Positions 16,112 to 24,158 of a stretch of DNA of 64,000 bases are shown in pieces; the first letter of the stretch is position 1; each line of letters opens with the position of its first letter. Made by a program: the position numbers and the translations under genes. Where the stretch lies: contig NZ_JIBC01000004.1 of the NCBI RefSeq assembly GCF_000620505.1, positions 1-64,000 on the forward strand, in the 5' to 3' direction. Source of the stretch: Sulfitobacter sp. 20_GPM-1509m. GTDB taxonomy: Bacteria > Pseudomonadota > Alphaproteobacteria > Rhodobacterales > Rhodobacteraceae. The notes beneath the pieces were generated by a model. It saw only the letters and a list, made by a program, of their open reading frames with translations, had not been told where the DNA came from and did not search any database.

Positions 16112-16894
16112 CTAGACCTTGATGCCCTTGCCCCGCTCAAGCCGCTCTTTCAGCTTGGCCACCAGCACTTCGCGCGGGGTATCCGCATCAATCGCCAGCT
16201 TGCGCAGCGAAAAATGGATATGCGCCATCTCGGCGTAGTAACTGGTATAGGCATAGTTCACCGCAGCCCCTGCCACAGCGCCCAGAACCGGCACCGTCTG
16301 CGCCGCCAGCTTCTGACCCAGCACCACCGCCAGCTTGGGCGCAACCCGCGCCACCAGTGCCTGCATTGCAGCACCGCTCAGCGCCACACGTGCGGACAGG
16401 AACGCAATGTCCGCGCCGTCATCCTCGGCCAGCGGCCCGGCCGCGGCAAAGACCTGAACACAGTCAAACCGCACGTTTTCCGAGGCTGTGTCGAACCCCA
16501 GCTTGTGGGCCTCGGCCTCGATCACCCGCAACAGCAATGTGGTGGTCACCGGCAATTCCGCCAGCGCCGTTGGCAGACCGCCGAAACCGCCCGCAGCGCC
16601 CATCGCGGCGCTGACCGTGCGGTTCACCCAGTTCGATTGGTCGCGAACCATCTTGCGCGACCCGCTGGCGGCTTTCATGGCCTGGGTCAGCGCCATGACG
16701 GTCGCCCCTTCCAGCCGTTGCCGCACATCGCCGGGCAAGCGGCCAAGCAAGCCGTCGGCGCGGGCACCGATGGCATTCAGAAGGTCAATGCCCAGCCCCC
16801 CTGCCTTGCGATAGCGCACGGCCAGCCGGTCCAGTTCGGCATCCAGATCCAGCAAGGCCAGCCCGGTGTGTTCAGGAAAGGTCACTTCGTTCAT
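16112..16894 (-). CDS. EcsC family protein
   Basis: A 260-residue protein of the EcsC family, recognised from GVAMGAAGGFGG-like glycine-rich sequence (SAAMGAAGGFGGLPTALAEL) followed by PVTTTLLLRVIEAEAHKLG, and a second Gly/Ala-rich hydrophobic region (VVLGQKLAAQTVPVLGAVAG). The family is named after a Bacillus ABC-transporter-associated protein, but its biochemical role is unknown. The glycine-rich hydrophobic stretches could associate with membranes. The start has an exceptionally good ribosome site (GCAGGAGGAC) placed in the loop of a small hairpin. It converges with modC without a gap. Confidence 0.82.
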   Translation of the reverse strand: MNEVTFPEHTGLALLDLDAELDRLAVRYRKAGGLGIDLLNAIGARADGLLGRLPGDVRQRLEGATVMALTQAMKAASGSRKMVRDQSNWVNRTVSAAMGAAGGFGGLPTALAELPVTTTLLLRVIEAEAHKLGFDTASENVRFDCVQVFAAAGPLAEDDGADIAFLSARVALSGAAMQALVARVAPKLAVVLGQKLAAQTVPVLGAVAGAAVNYAYTSYYAEMAHIHFSLRKLAIDADTPREVLVAKLKERLERGKGIKV

Positions 16895-16911
16895 GTGCAG
16901 TCCTCCTGCAC
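16895..16911 (-). promoter_or_regulatory. Ribosome-binding site in a hairpin loop ahead of the EcsC-like gene
   Basis: In the minus-strand mRNA GTGCAG, GAGGA and CTGCAC form a 6-bp stem with the Shine-Dalgarno sequence in the 5-base loop, ending directly before the ATG. This could expose or limit the ribosome site. It may also be chance, as the stem is short. Confidence 0.35.
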
Positions 16912-16952
16912 TGATAGATCGGGACGCCCTGCGAAAAAATCAATGCTGGCGC

Positions 16953-17447
16953 TCAGCCAACGGCATCCCAGCGCAGAACATCGCCCTGTACACCGTCCCA
17001 CGCCCCCGCGACCAGCGCGCGCCCCAGCACCCGGTCGGGGTTTGTCGGCGGTGGCATCACCACGTGATCCAGACGGGTGAAGCCGAATCGCTGGTAATAG
17101 GGCGCGTCGCCCACCAGCATCACCCGCGCCCAGCCCATTTCCGCAGCCACTTGCAGCGAGACATGCATCAGCAAGCCGCCCAGCCCCTCGCCCTGTCGTG
17201 TCGGGTGCACCGCAACAGGGCCCAGCAACAACGCCTCGGCCCCGCCCACACGCACGGGCCAATAGCGGATCGCACCGCCCAGAATGCCGTCACGGTCCCG
17301 CGCCACATGGCTCAGCCCGCTGACCGGGGGAATGTCATCACGCAACCGATAGGACGACAATGCCTCACGGCCTGGCGCGAAACACAGGTCGTACAAAGCT
17401 TCGACTTCCCACCAATCATCGCGGGTCTCGGGCGTCAGGGCGTACAT
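16953..17447 (-). CDS. GNAT family N-acetyltransferase
   Basis: A 164-residue acetyltransferase of the GNAT fold. The acetyl-CoA binding motif A is LGPVAVHPTRQGEGLGGLLM (about 72-91) and the motif B region reads VMLVGDAPYYQRFGFTRLD. This pattern is that of YhbS-like members. The acceptor substrate is unknown. It lies upstream of the EcsC-like gene on the same strand with 58 bp between them. No clear Shine-Dalgarno sequence precedes ATG 17447, so the start is less certain than the function. Confidence 0.85.
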   Translation of the reverse strand: MYALTPETRDDWWEVEALYDLCFAPGREALSSYRLRDDIPPVSGLSHVARDRDGILGGAIRYWPVRVGGAEALLLGPVAVHPTRQGEGLGGLLMHVSLQVAAEMGWARVMLVGDAPYYQRFGFTRLDHVVMPPPTNPDRVLGRALVAGAWDGVQGDVLRWDAVG

Positions 17448-17537
17448 CGGCGGCGGGTCTTACTTGTCTGGTTCCGGCTGGCCTTTGCCCTATCATGCAG
17501 CTAACCCTTTGCCAAACCGAACCGAAAGGCCACGCCC

Positions 17538-18143
17538 ATGTTTTACCGCCCCGCCGACGGACACCCGCTGCCGCACAACCCGTTCAACGCCATCGTGACC
17601 CCCCGTCCCATCGGCTGGATCTCGACGCAAGATGCGGACGGCACGCCCAATCTGGCCCCTTATTCTTTTTTCAACGGCGTGGCCTATGTGCCGCCACAGG
17701 TCATGTTTGCCTCGACCGGCACCAAGGACGATCAGGACAACACCAAGGACAGCGTGGCCAACATTCGCGAAACCGGCGTGTTCTGCGTCAACATCGTCGA
17801 AGCCGCCGCGCGCGACGCGATGAATGCCTCGTCCGCGACATTCCCCAAGGGCACCGATGAGTTCGCCAAAGCGGGGATCACCGCCGAACGTTGTGAAACC
17901 ATCGACTGCCCCCGCGTCGGTGGCGCACCCGCGGCGCTGGAATGCAAGGTCACCCAAATGGTGCAGATCGAAGGTGCGTCCAACTACGTGGTCTTCGGCG
18001 AGGTAACAGGCGTGCACATGCGCGATGACACCATCGTCGATGGCCGGTTCGACATCACCACCTATCAACCGCTGTCCCGCCTGGGCTACCGCGATTACAC
18101 CGTGATCAAGGATCTTTTCGAACTGACGCGCCCTGACGACTGA
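17538..18143 (+). CDS. Flavin reductase family protein
   Basis: A 201-residue FMN-binding split-barrel protein of the flavin reductase (DIM6/NTAB) type. It starts with PHNPFNAIVTPRPIGWIST, typical of the family, and has NLAPYSFFNGVAYVPPQVMF for the flavin pocket, then GVFCVNIV. It likely reduces flavin with NAD(P)H or serves as a flavoprotein oxidoreductase. AAAGG lies upstream of ATG 17538. It is divergent from the acetyltransferase gene and stands alone. The partner enzyme is not evident. Confidence 0.88.
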   Translation: MFYRPADGHPLPHNPFNAIVTPRPIGWISTQDADGTPNLAPYSFFNGVAYVPPQVMFASTGTKDDQDNTKDSVANIRETGVFCVNIVEAAARDAMNASSATFPKGTDEFAKAGITAERCETIDCPRVGGAPAALECKVTQMVQIEGASNYVVFGEVTGVHMRDDTIVDGRFDITTYQPLSRLGYRDYTVIKDLFELTRPDD

Positions 18144-18404
18144 ATCAGTTCGGACTCCGCTAAAATCACAGCCTTGAGTTGAAACTGGCGTTCTCGGGGC
18201 GCTTCCAAGGCACTGTTGCTTGACCGCGCGACCTTTGGTCTTGCAGGGTTCTCGCGAACGGTCACGCATGTGAATTTCATCACCGTGGCCTCCGCGCGGC
18301 TGGTCGCATTCCCGGCCATCCTTTTTAAACACTGCCCGGCCAGGGATTTGCGCCGGTGCTTCGGGGCTTTGGCCCAGGTGCATTAATCCAAAGGAGTTCT
18401 TTGC

Positions 18405-19361
18405 ATGACCCAACTTGTGATTTCAGACGGCATCACCAGCCTTGTAAGCGTGTTCTATGGTGCGCTTGACGATGCCTTTCTCGACGGCACCGTCACCAGC
18501 TTCAGCACAACCCAGGTGACAATCAACACGGCTGGCGCAGTCATCACGCTGAACGGCACGGGATTTGGCGCGAATGGGTCGGGGTATTTCGGCAACCTGG
18601 ACTCGATGAGTTTTGCCTTTACCAACGGGGAATCGATCGAATGGACCGACATCGGCCTGCTGGTACAGGACATCGTTGCCGCCTATGACGCGGAAGAGGA
18701 CGCCGTGTCGCCGCAGATCGACGCGGTCGAAAACCTGTTGCTGCCACTGGGCTGGAACATGACGTTCAACGACAATGACGACACCCTGAATTCAAAAACC
18801 ACCAGCGCCGACGGGATCAAGCTTCATCTGACCGGCGACGACTATTTTGACCTGCGTGGCGGGTCCGATGACCTGTTCGCGTCCGACGGCAAGGACACGG
18901 TCTTTGGCGGTGCAGGCAGCGATACCATCGACGGGGGCAATGACAATGACCGCCTGTACGGGGACAAGGGTGACGATGTTCTTAAAGGGTCCAAGGGCCG
19001 TGACCTGCTGCGCGGCGGCACTGGCGACGACGACCTAAATGGCGGCAAAGGACGCGACAACCTGAACGGCGGCGCTGGCAATGACACGCTGGACGGCGGA
19101 TCGGGCGACGACAAGCTGCGCGGGGCAGACGGCGCCGATACATTTGTCTTCAGCAGTGCAGTCTCGTCAGGCGATGCCGACATCATCTACGACTACGAAC
19201 TGGGCGTCGACTTCCTCAGCGTCGATGCCGACGTGCTCGTTGGCTCCACGATCGTCGACACCGCAGAGGGCGCGTTGCTGACATATGACGACAACACATT
19301 GCTGGTTGTCGGCGTCACCGCGGCGGAACTGGGCGACGATGTGAATTTCACCTTCTTCTGA
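18405..19361 (+). CDS. RTX-type calcium-binding protein, probably exported by type I secretion
   Basis: A 318-residue acidic protein. Residues about 160-240 carry tandem RTX nonapeptides (GGAGSDTIDGGNDNDRLYG, then GGTGDDDLNGGKGRDNLNGG and similar) that bind calcium in a parallel beta roll. The C terminus (ADTFVFSSAVSSGDADIIYD and a final FTFF) resembles type I secretion signals of hemolysin-type proteins. The first 150 residues match no domain I recognise, and no enzyme motif is visible. AAAGGAG precedes ATG 18405. No hlyB/hlyD-like or TolC gene is adjacent, so export would rely on components elsewhere. Confidence 0.88.
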   Translation: MTQLVISDGITSLVSVFYGALDDAFLDGTVTSFSTTQVTINTAGAVITLNGTGFGANGSGYFGNLDSMSFAFTNGESIEWTDIGLLVQDIVAAYDAEEDAVSPQIDAVENLLLPLGWNMTFNDNDDTLNSKTTSADGIKLHLTGDDYFDLRGGSDDLFASDGKDTVFGGAGSDTIDGGNDNDRLYGDKGDDVLKGSKGRDLLRGGTGDDDLNGGKGRDNLNGGAGNDTLDGGSGDDKLRGADGADTFVFSSAVSSGDADIIYDYELGVDFLSVDADVLVGSTIVDTAEGALLTYDDNTLLVVGVTAAELGDDVNFTFF

Positions 19362-19383
19362 TCAATCACCTTCTTCTGATCGA
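19348..19383 (+). repeat. 18-bp tandem duplication across the RTX gene stop codon
   Basis: TCACCTTCTTCTGATCAA (19348-19365) is repeated directly as TCACCTTCTTCTGATCGA (19366-19383), 17 of 18 bases identical. The first copy encodes the final residues and TGA of the RTX protein; the second is untranslated. This looks like a recent slippage duplication. Confidence 0.8.
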
Positions 19384-19392
19384 CAAGCAAAA

Positions 19393-19417
19393 GGCGGCCA
19401 CCGGGGCCGCCTTTTTT
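19393..19417 (+). terminator. Rho-independent terminator of the RTX gene
   Basis: GGCGGCC (19393-19399), a 5-base loop, GGCCGCC (19405-19411) and six T residues. It lies 31 bp after the stop codon. Confidence 0.9.
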
Positions 19418-19424
19418 GTCGCCT

Positions 19425-19487
19425 TCTTTTGGCGGAAAATATCCTCGGGGGACGGCGCGTCAGCGCCGGGGGGCAGACAGCCCCCTG
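19425..19487 (+). repeat. Dispersed double-hairpin intergenic repeat, copy 1
   Basis: TTTTGGCGGAAAATATCC is followed by CGGGGGA, a GGCG(CGTC)AGCGCC hairpin and a GGGGGGCAGACAGCCCCC-type hairpin. The order matches copies at 26440, 56771 and 59279. It lies directly after the RTX terminator, before the convergent SulP gene. Confidence 0.75.
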
Positions 19488-19501
19488 TTTGCTCTCAACC
19501 G

Positions 19502-21124
19502 TCAGTGACCGCCCAGAATACCCGTGCGCACGCCATAGTTGGCCGCCACCGCGTAATCGGGGTCATCATCACTGTCGATCACCAGATGCCCTGCCTTGGA
19601 CAGCAACGCATGGCAGTCGCGCGACAGGTGGCGCAGCTGGATACGCTTGCCCAGTTCCTCGTATTTGCCTGCCAGCGTCTCGATGGCCTGCAAGGCCGAC
19701 TGGTCCACCACGCGGCTGCCGGCAAAGTCCACGGTCACGCTCAGCGGATCGGTTTCCACGTCGAACATCTCCATGAACCCATCGGTCGAGCCAAAGAACA
19801 GCGGCCCCTGCACCTTGTAGATCTTGGAGCCGTCAGGTGCGTTTTCGATCTGTGCATGGATGCGGCGCGCGTTGTTCCACGCATAGGCCAGCGCGCTGAC
19901 GATCACGCCCACGACCACCGCAACGGCAAGGTCTTCCATCACGGTCACGACCGTCACCAGCACGATCACAAAGGCGTCCATCAGAGGCACCTTGCGCAGG
20001 ATCATCAACGAGTTCCAGGCAAAGGTCCCGATCACCACCATGAACATCACGCCCACAAGTGCGGCCAGCGGGATCTGTTCGATCAGGCTCGACCCGACAA
20101 GGATAAAGGCCAGTAGGAACAACGCCGCCGTGATCCCCGCGACCCGTGTGCGTCCGCCGGATTTCACGTTGATCATCGACTGGCCGATCATCGCACAGCC
20201 GCCCATACCGCCGAAAAAGCCGGTCACGGTGTTGGCGACGCCTTGGGCGATACACTCCTGGCTTGCACCGCCGCGCTGGCCGGTCATGTCGCCCACCAGG
20301 TTCAGTGTCAGCAGGCTTTCGATCAGCCCGATGGCTGCAAGGATAACCGCATAGGGCAGGATGATCTCAAGCGTGTCCCAGTTCAGAGGCACCATCGGAA
20401 TGTGGAATTCGGGAAATCCGCCCTTGATGCTGGCCAGATCGCCCACGCGCGGCACGTCCAGACCAAAGGCAATGACCACTGCGGCCACGATGCCGATGCC
20501 CGCGAGCGGTGCCGGAATGGCGCGTGTCAGGCGCGGCGTCACCCAGATGATCGCCATTGTCGCCGCAACCAGCGCCAGCATGATCATCAACGGCTGACCC
20601 GACAGCCAGACACCGCTGCTGACACCGTGGCCAGTGTCGACGCGGGTGCCGGGCACCTTGAACTGGCTCATCTGCGCGAGAAAGATCACGATCGCCAACC
20701 CGTTCACGAAACCCAGCATGACCGGGTGCGGCACCAGCCGCATGAACTTGCCCCATTGCATCGCGCCCGCAAAAATCTGCAACAGGCCCATCAGCACCAC
20801 GGTGGCAAACAGATACTCGACCCCGTGCTGCGCGACCAGGGCCACCATCACCACGGCCAGCGCACCGGTCGCCCCCGAGATCATGCCCGGACGCCCGCCC
20901 ATGATCGCTGTGATCAGACCAACCATGAAGGCCGCGTAAAGCCCCACCAACGGGTTCACTCCGGCGACGAATGCAAACGCCACCGCTTCGGGCACCAGCG
21001 CCAATGCGACGGTCAGACCCGAGAGAATTTCGGTCTTCCATTGCCGCCCGTCCAGCTGGGTGTCACCAGGTGCCACGCGAAAATCGCCGAAACGGGTGTG
21101 GATGAGGTTCGAGATCAAAGCCAT
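19502..21124 (-). CDS. SulP family inorganic anion transporter
   Basis: A 540-residue SulP/SLC26-type transporter. The N-terminal two thirds hold 10 or more hydrophobic segments, beginning with the family start LSGLTVALALVPEAVAFAFV and containing VTGFFGGMGGCAMIGQSMIN. The C-terminal STAS domain starts near residue 415 (YKVQGPLFFGSTDGFMEMF) and contains VDFAGSRVVDQSALQAIE. Such proteins carry sulfate, bicarbonate or other anions; the substrate cannot be read from sequence. AGGACACTC precedes ATG 21124. No carbonic anhydrase or other clue lies next to it. Confidence 0.92.
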   Translation of the reverse strand: MALISNLIHTRFGDFRVAPGDTQLDGRQWKTEILSGLTVALALVPEAVAFAFVAGVNPLVGLYAAFMVGLITAIMGGRPGMISGATGALAVVMVALVAQHGVEYLFATVVLMGLLQIFAGAMQWGKFMRLVPHPVMLGFVNGLAIVIFLAQMSQFKVPGTRVDTGHGVSSGVWLSGQPLMIMLALVAATMAIIWVTPRLTRAIPAPLAGIGIVAAVVIAFGLDVPRVGDLASIKGGFPEFHIPMVPLNWDTLEIILPYAVILAAIGLIESLLTLNLVGDMTGQRGGASQECIAQGVANTVTGFFGGMGGCAMIGQSMINVKSGGRTRVAGITAALFLLAFILVGSSLIEQIPLAALVGVMFMVVIGTFAWNSLMILRKVPLMDAFVIVLVTVVTVMEDLAVAVVVGVIVSALAYAWNNARRIHAQIENAPDGSKIYKVQGPLFFGSTDGFMEMFDVETDPLSVTVDFAGSRVVDQSALQAIETLAGKYEELGKRIQLRHLSRDCHALLSKAGHLVIDSDDDPDYAVAANYGVRTGILGGH

Positions 21125-21488
21125 GAGTGTCCTGTACGTCGCGAATGTGTCGCCAATGTTAAAGGGTTCCTCTACCGGACCGAGCCCACAGGGGCCAGAG
21201 GCAATGGCGTTTTATGGTAATACCGCCTCATTCTGCCAGAAACTCAGCCTTGGTTCGTGCAACCGCCGGGCACATCGCAGATGCGCGATTGGTTGCCACA
21301 ACCTGAACATCCCGCTTGTCCGCGCGCCCGCGCGCGATCATTTGCATTGCTGACGCGCGACCAAAGATCGAGCCATCGACCGTTGTACAGCAACAACACC
21401 CGTCGCTTGATTCCTTGCGCGCGTGCATCATATTAGGGTTCGGCGCGGCTGTGGTCGCACCAATTTCTTGACCTATTGGACCTTGTTA
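21125..21488. other. Intergenic region between SulP and LOV kinase genes
   Basis: These 364 bp separate two divergent genes and must hold both promoters. I see no ORF worth calling, no RNA gene and no strong hairpin, only alternating GCGCGC tracts near 21325. A TTGACC at 21468 lies close to the LOV kinase start, too near for a normal leader. Confidence 0.5.
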
Positions 21489-22517
21489 ATGTCAGCCGAC
21501 GACTTCGAAATTCTCCCCTCGACCCTGCTCTCCCCCGAAAACATGCGCAGCAATGCCGTTTTTGAGCATGCGATCCGCCACAGCAGGCTGGCCCTTTGCA
21601 TCACCGATCCATCCCAGCCGGATGAGCCGATCGTCTTCGCCAACCCTGCGTTCTGCGATCTGACCGGATATGACGAGGAAGACTTTATCGGCAAGAACTG
21701 CCGCTTTCTTCAGGGCCCCGAGACAACAGAAGAAAGCCTGGAGCAGATACGCGAGGCCCTGAGTTCGGATGGTGTCGCAATGGTCGAGATCGTGAACTAT
21801 CGCAAATCGGGCGAGAAATTCATCAATGCGCTGCAGATCGGGCCTGTCTTTGACGAAGACGGCAATCTGATTTTCCATTTCGGTTCGCAGATGGATATCT
21901 CGACCGCCCGTGAAAAAGAACGCCAGATGAGCGCGTTGAAGACGAACGAATTGCTTCATCGCCTGAAGAACATCGTCAACGTGATGACGGTCGTGATCGA
22001 AATGACCGGGCGGTCGGCAACCGATACCGCCGCCTACAGCAAACGGATTGCCGAACGGCTGCGTGCGCTGGGGCAGGCCCACTTTGCCACGATCTCCGAC
22101 GATGAACCCAAGGTTCTGCATCTGGACGAGCTGGCCAAGATGCTTTTGCTGGCCTACGCGCCACTGGGCGAAGAACAGGTCCGCCTGAACGGCGACACCT
22201 TCGCCGTGCCCGGACAATACATGACAGTGATCACGCTTTTGCTGCACGAACTTGCGACAAACGCGGTCAAACACGGCAGCCTCAGCGTCGAAGAAGGGAT
22301 TGTCGATCTGACGTGGAACATAGACGACCCTTCGGTGCTGGCGCTGCGCTGGAGCGAGCATAACGGACCTGCCGTGACACCGCCCAGCCGCGAAAGCGGG
22401 TCCAAGATCATCAGCTCTCTGGTCAGGGCGTCGGGTGGCACGCTGACATTTGACTGGCAGCCCGAAGGACTGGTTGCGGATCTGACGCTTCCGATTGTCA
22501 CCAAGAAAGCCGACTGA
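21489..22517 (+). CDS. LOV-domain blue-light sensor histidine kinase (HWE/HisKA_2 type)
   Basis: A 342-residue soluble protein. Residues about 25-140 form a LOV (PAS) domain with the photoreactive Cys71 in GKNCRFLQG and the FMN-contacting Asn103 and Asn113 (VNYRKSGEKFINAL) and Gln134 (FGSQMD). A short linker leads to a kinase of the HWE/HisKA_2 group: His157 in ELLHRLKN, the N box LHELATNAVKHG (Asn258) and LRWSEHNGP. Blue light should form a flavin-Cys adduct and change autophosphorylation. I take ATG 21489; an ATG at 21423 would add 22 residues that match nothing. No response regulator lies nearby, so it is an orphan kinase here. Confidence 0.9.
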   Translation: MSADDFEILPSTLLSPENMRSNAVFEHAIRHSRLALCITDPSQPDEPIVFANPAFCDLTGYDEEDFIGKNCRFLQGPETTEESLEQIREALSSDGVAMVEIVNYRKSGEKFINALQIGPVFDEDGNLIFHFGSQMDISTAREKERQMSALKTNELLHRLKNIVNVMTVVIEMTGRSATDTAAYSKRIAERLRALGQAHFATISDDEPKVLHLDELAKMLLLAYAPLGEEQVRLNGDTFAVPGQYMTVITLLLHELATNAVKHGSLSVEEGIVDLTWNIDDPSVLALRWSEHNGPAVTPPSRESGSKIISSLVRASGGTLTFDWQPEGLVADLTLPIVTKKAD

Positions 22518-22553
22518 ACGTCAGCGGCTTAAAGCATCGGCGCTGGAAATCAG

Positions 22554-23090
22554 CTATTTCCAGTTGTCCGGCGTGACATAGACGATTTCGTCATCGACGC
22601 TGACCATCACATCGCCGTCCTGGATATTGACCTGCACCCGCATCGCGCGGCTGGCCAGCTTGGCCAGCGCGCCGGTCTCGGCTTCGGCAAGGTTGACCAC
22701 GCGCAGGTTGTCAAACCGGGCGGTGCTGTTCCTGATCTTGTCCCACCAGATTTCGGCGGACCGACCACCGTAGGCATAGACAATCACCTTGTCCGCCTTG
22801 CCACAGGACTGACGCACGACCTTTTCACTGGGCTGGCCCAGGGCAATCCACAGCTCAAGCTCGCCACTCAGGCTTTTTTGCCAGACGTCCGGTTCGTCAT
22901 CGGTGGAAAGCCCCTTGGTCATTTCCAGATGCTCATGCGCGTTCAGCGCAAAGGCCAGGACACGCACCATCAGCCGTTCATCCGTCTCGGACGGGTGTTT
23001 GGCCACGGTCAGCTTGTGGGTCTCGTAATAGTGCCGGTCCATATCGGAGACGGACAGTTCGACTTTGTAGACAGTGGATTTTTGCGCCAT
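22554..23090 (-). CDS. YaeQ family protein
   Basis: A 178-residue protein matching the YaeQ family along its length: AQKSTVYKVELSVSDMDRHY at the start, HPSETDERLMVRVLAFALNA, GELELWIALGQPSEKVVRQS and the C-terminal RVQVNIQDGDVMVSVDDEIV. The fold is related to the PD-(D/E)XK nuclease superfamily, but the cellular role is unknown. ATG 23090 is chosen because the family starts MAQKST; a longer frame would add 24 unrelated residues. It stands alone, convergent with the LOV kinase gene. Confidence 0.92.
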   Translation of the reverse strand: MAQKSTVYKVELSVSDMDRHYYETHKLTVAKHPSETDERLMVRVLAFALNAHEHLEMTKGLSTDDEPDVWQKSLSGELELWIALGQPSEKVVRQSCGKADKVIVYAYGGRSAEIWWDKIRNSTARFDNLRVVNLAEAETGALAKLASRAMRVQVNIQDGDVMVSVDDEIVYVTPDNWK

Positions 23091-23268
23091 GACATGCCCC
23101 GGAGCTGCGAAGTTAGTGACCCCTAGAGCGTCTGGCGCCATTGTGAAAGCACATAGGAACATCTGCCTCGAAGCTGGGCAGACCCGCGATTGCCCAACGC
23201 CCCCTTGCAGCCCTTTCCCGACACGTTAGTCTCTGGTCCATAATCCACCCCACACAAAGGCCACTCCC

Positions 23269-24144
23269 ATGACCCCAACCCGCATCGCCGTGATCGGCGG
23301 CTCTGGCATTTATGACATCGACGGGCTGAAGGATGCCAAGTGGGTGCAGGTCGCGACCCCCTGGGGCAAGCCGTCCGACCAGATCCTGACCGGCACGCTC
23401 GACGGGGTCGAAATGGCGTTCCTGCCGCGGCACGGGCGTGGGCATGTGCACACGCCCACATCGGTCCCCTACCGCGCCAACATCGACGCGCTGAAACGGA
23501 TCGGCTGCACCGATGTGATCAGCGTGTCGGCCTGCGGGTCGTTCCGCGAGGAAATGGCACCGGGGGATTTCGTCATCGTCGACCAGTTCATCGACCGTAC
23601 CGTGAACCGTGACAAGACGTTCTTTGGCACCGGCTGCGTGGCCCATGTCAGTGTGGCGCATCCCACCTGTCCGCGCCTGTCCGACGCCTGCGAGACAGCC
23701 GCGCGCGATGCGGGGATCAACGTGCACCGGGGCGGCACCTATCTGGCGATGGAAGGGCCGCAGTTCTCGACCCTGGCCGAAAGCCGGATGTACCGCGAAA
23801 GCTGGGGCGCGGATGTGATCGGGATGACCAACATGCCCGAGGCGAAACTCGCCCGCGAGGCCGAGCTGTGCTATGCCTCGGTGGCGATGATCACCGACTA
23901 TGACAGCTGGCACCCCGACCACGGCGAAGTGGACGTGACGCAGATCATCGCCACCCTGACCGGCAACGCCGACAAGGGGCGCAATCTGGTGTCGCGCCTG
24001 CCTGCGCTTCTGGGGGCCGAACGTGCGCCCTGCCCGCATGGCTGTGACCGGGCACTGGAATACGCAATCATGACCGCCCCCGAAGCCCGCGACCCCGAGC
24101 TGGTGGCCAAGCTGGACGCGGTTGCGGGACGGGTTCTGGCATAA
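23269..24144 (+). CDS. mtnP: S-methyl-5'-thioadenosine phosphorylase
   Basis: A 291-residue purine nucleoside phosphorylase-type enzyme. It starts RIAVIGGSGIYDIDGL with the phosphate-binding GGSG, has LPRHGRGHVHTPTSVPYRAN, the purine-site TYLAMEGPQFSTLAES and DVIGMTNMPEAKLARE. It splits methylthioadenosine to adenine and 5-methylthioribose 1-phosphate, feeding methionine salvage. The apt gene two genes downstream (25903) would recycle the adenine product, which makes functional sense. Length is normal for the bacterial enzyme. Confidence 0.94.
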   Translation: MTPTRIAVIGGSGIYDIDGLKDAKWVQVATPWGKPSDQILTGTLDGVEMAFLPRHGRGHVHTPTSVPYRANIDALKRIGCTDVISVSACGSFREEMAPGDFVIVDQFIDRTVNRDKTFFGTGCVAHVSVAHPTCPRLSDACETAARDAGINVHRGGTYLAMEGPQFSTLAESRMYRESWGADVIGMTNMPEAKLAREAELCYASVAMITDYDSWHPDHGEVDVTQIIATLTGNADKGRNLVSRLPALLGAERAPCPHGCDRALEYAIMTAPEARDPELVAKLDAVAGRVLA

Positions 24145-24158
24145 AAAGGGGCGCGTCC

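Noticed and set aside
18844-19140. Tandem DNA repeats that might be a CRISPR array
   Set aside because: The periodicity comes from RTX nonapeptide codons; there are no conserved repeats with unique spacers anywhere in the window.
21423-21488. Upstream start adding 22 residues to the LOV kinase
   Set aside because: The added residues match no LOV protein and no ribosome site precedes this ATG.
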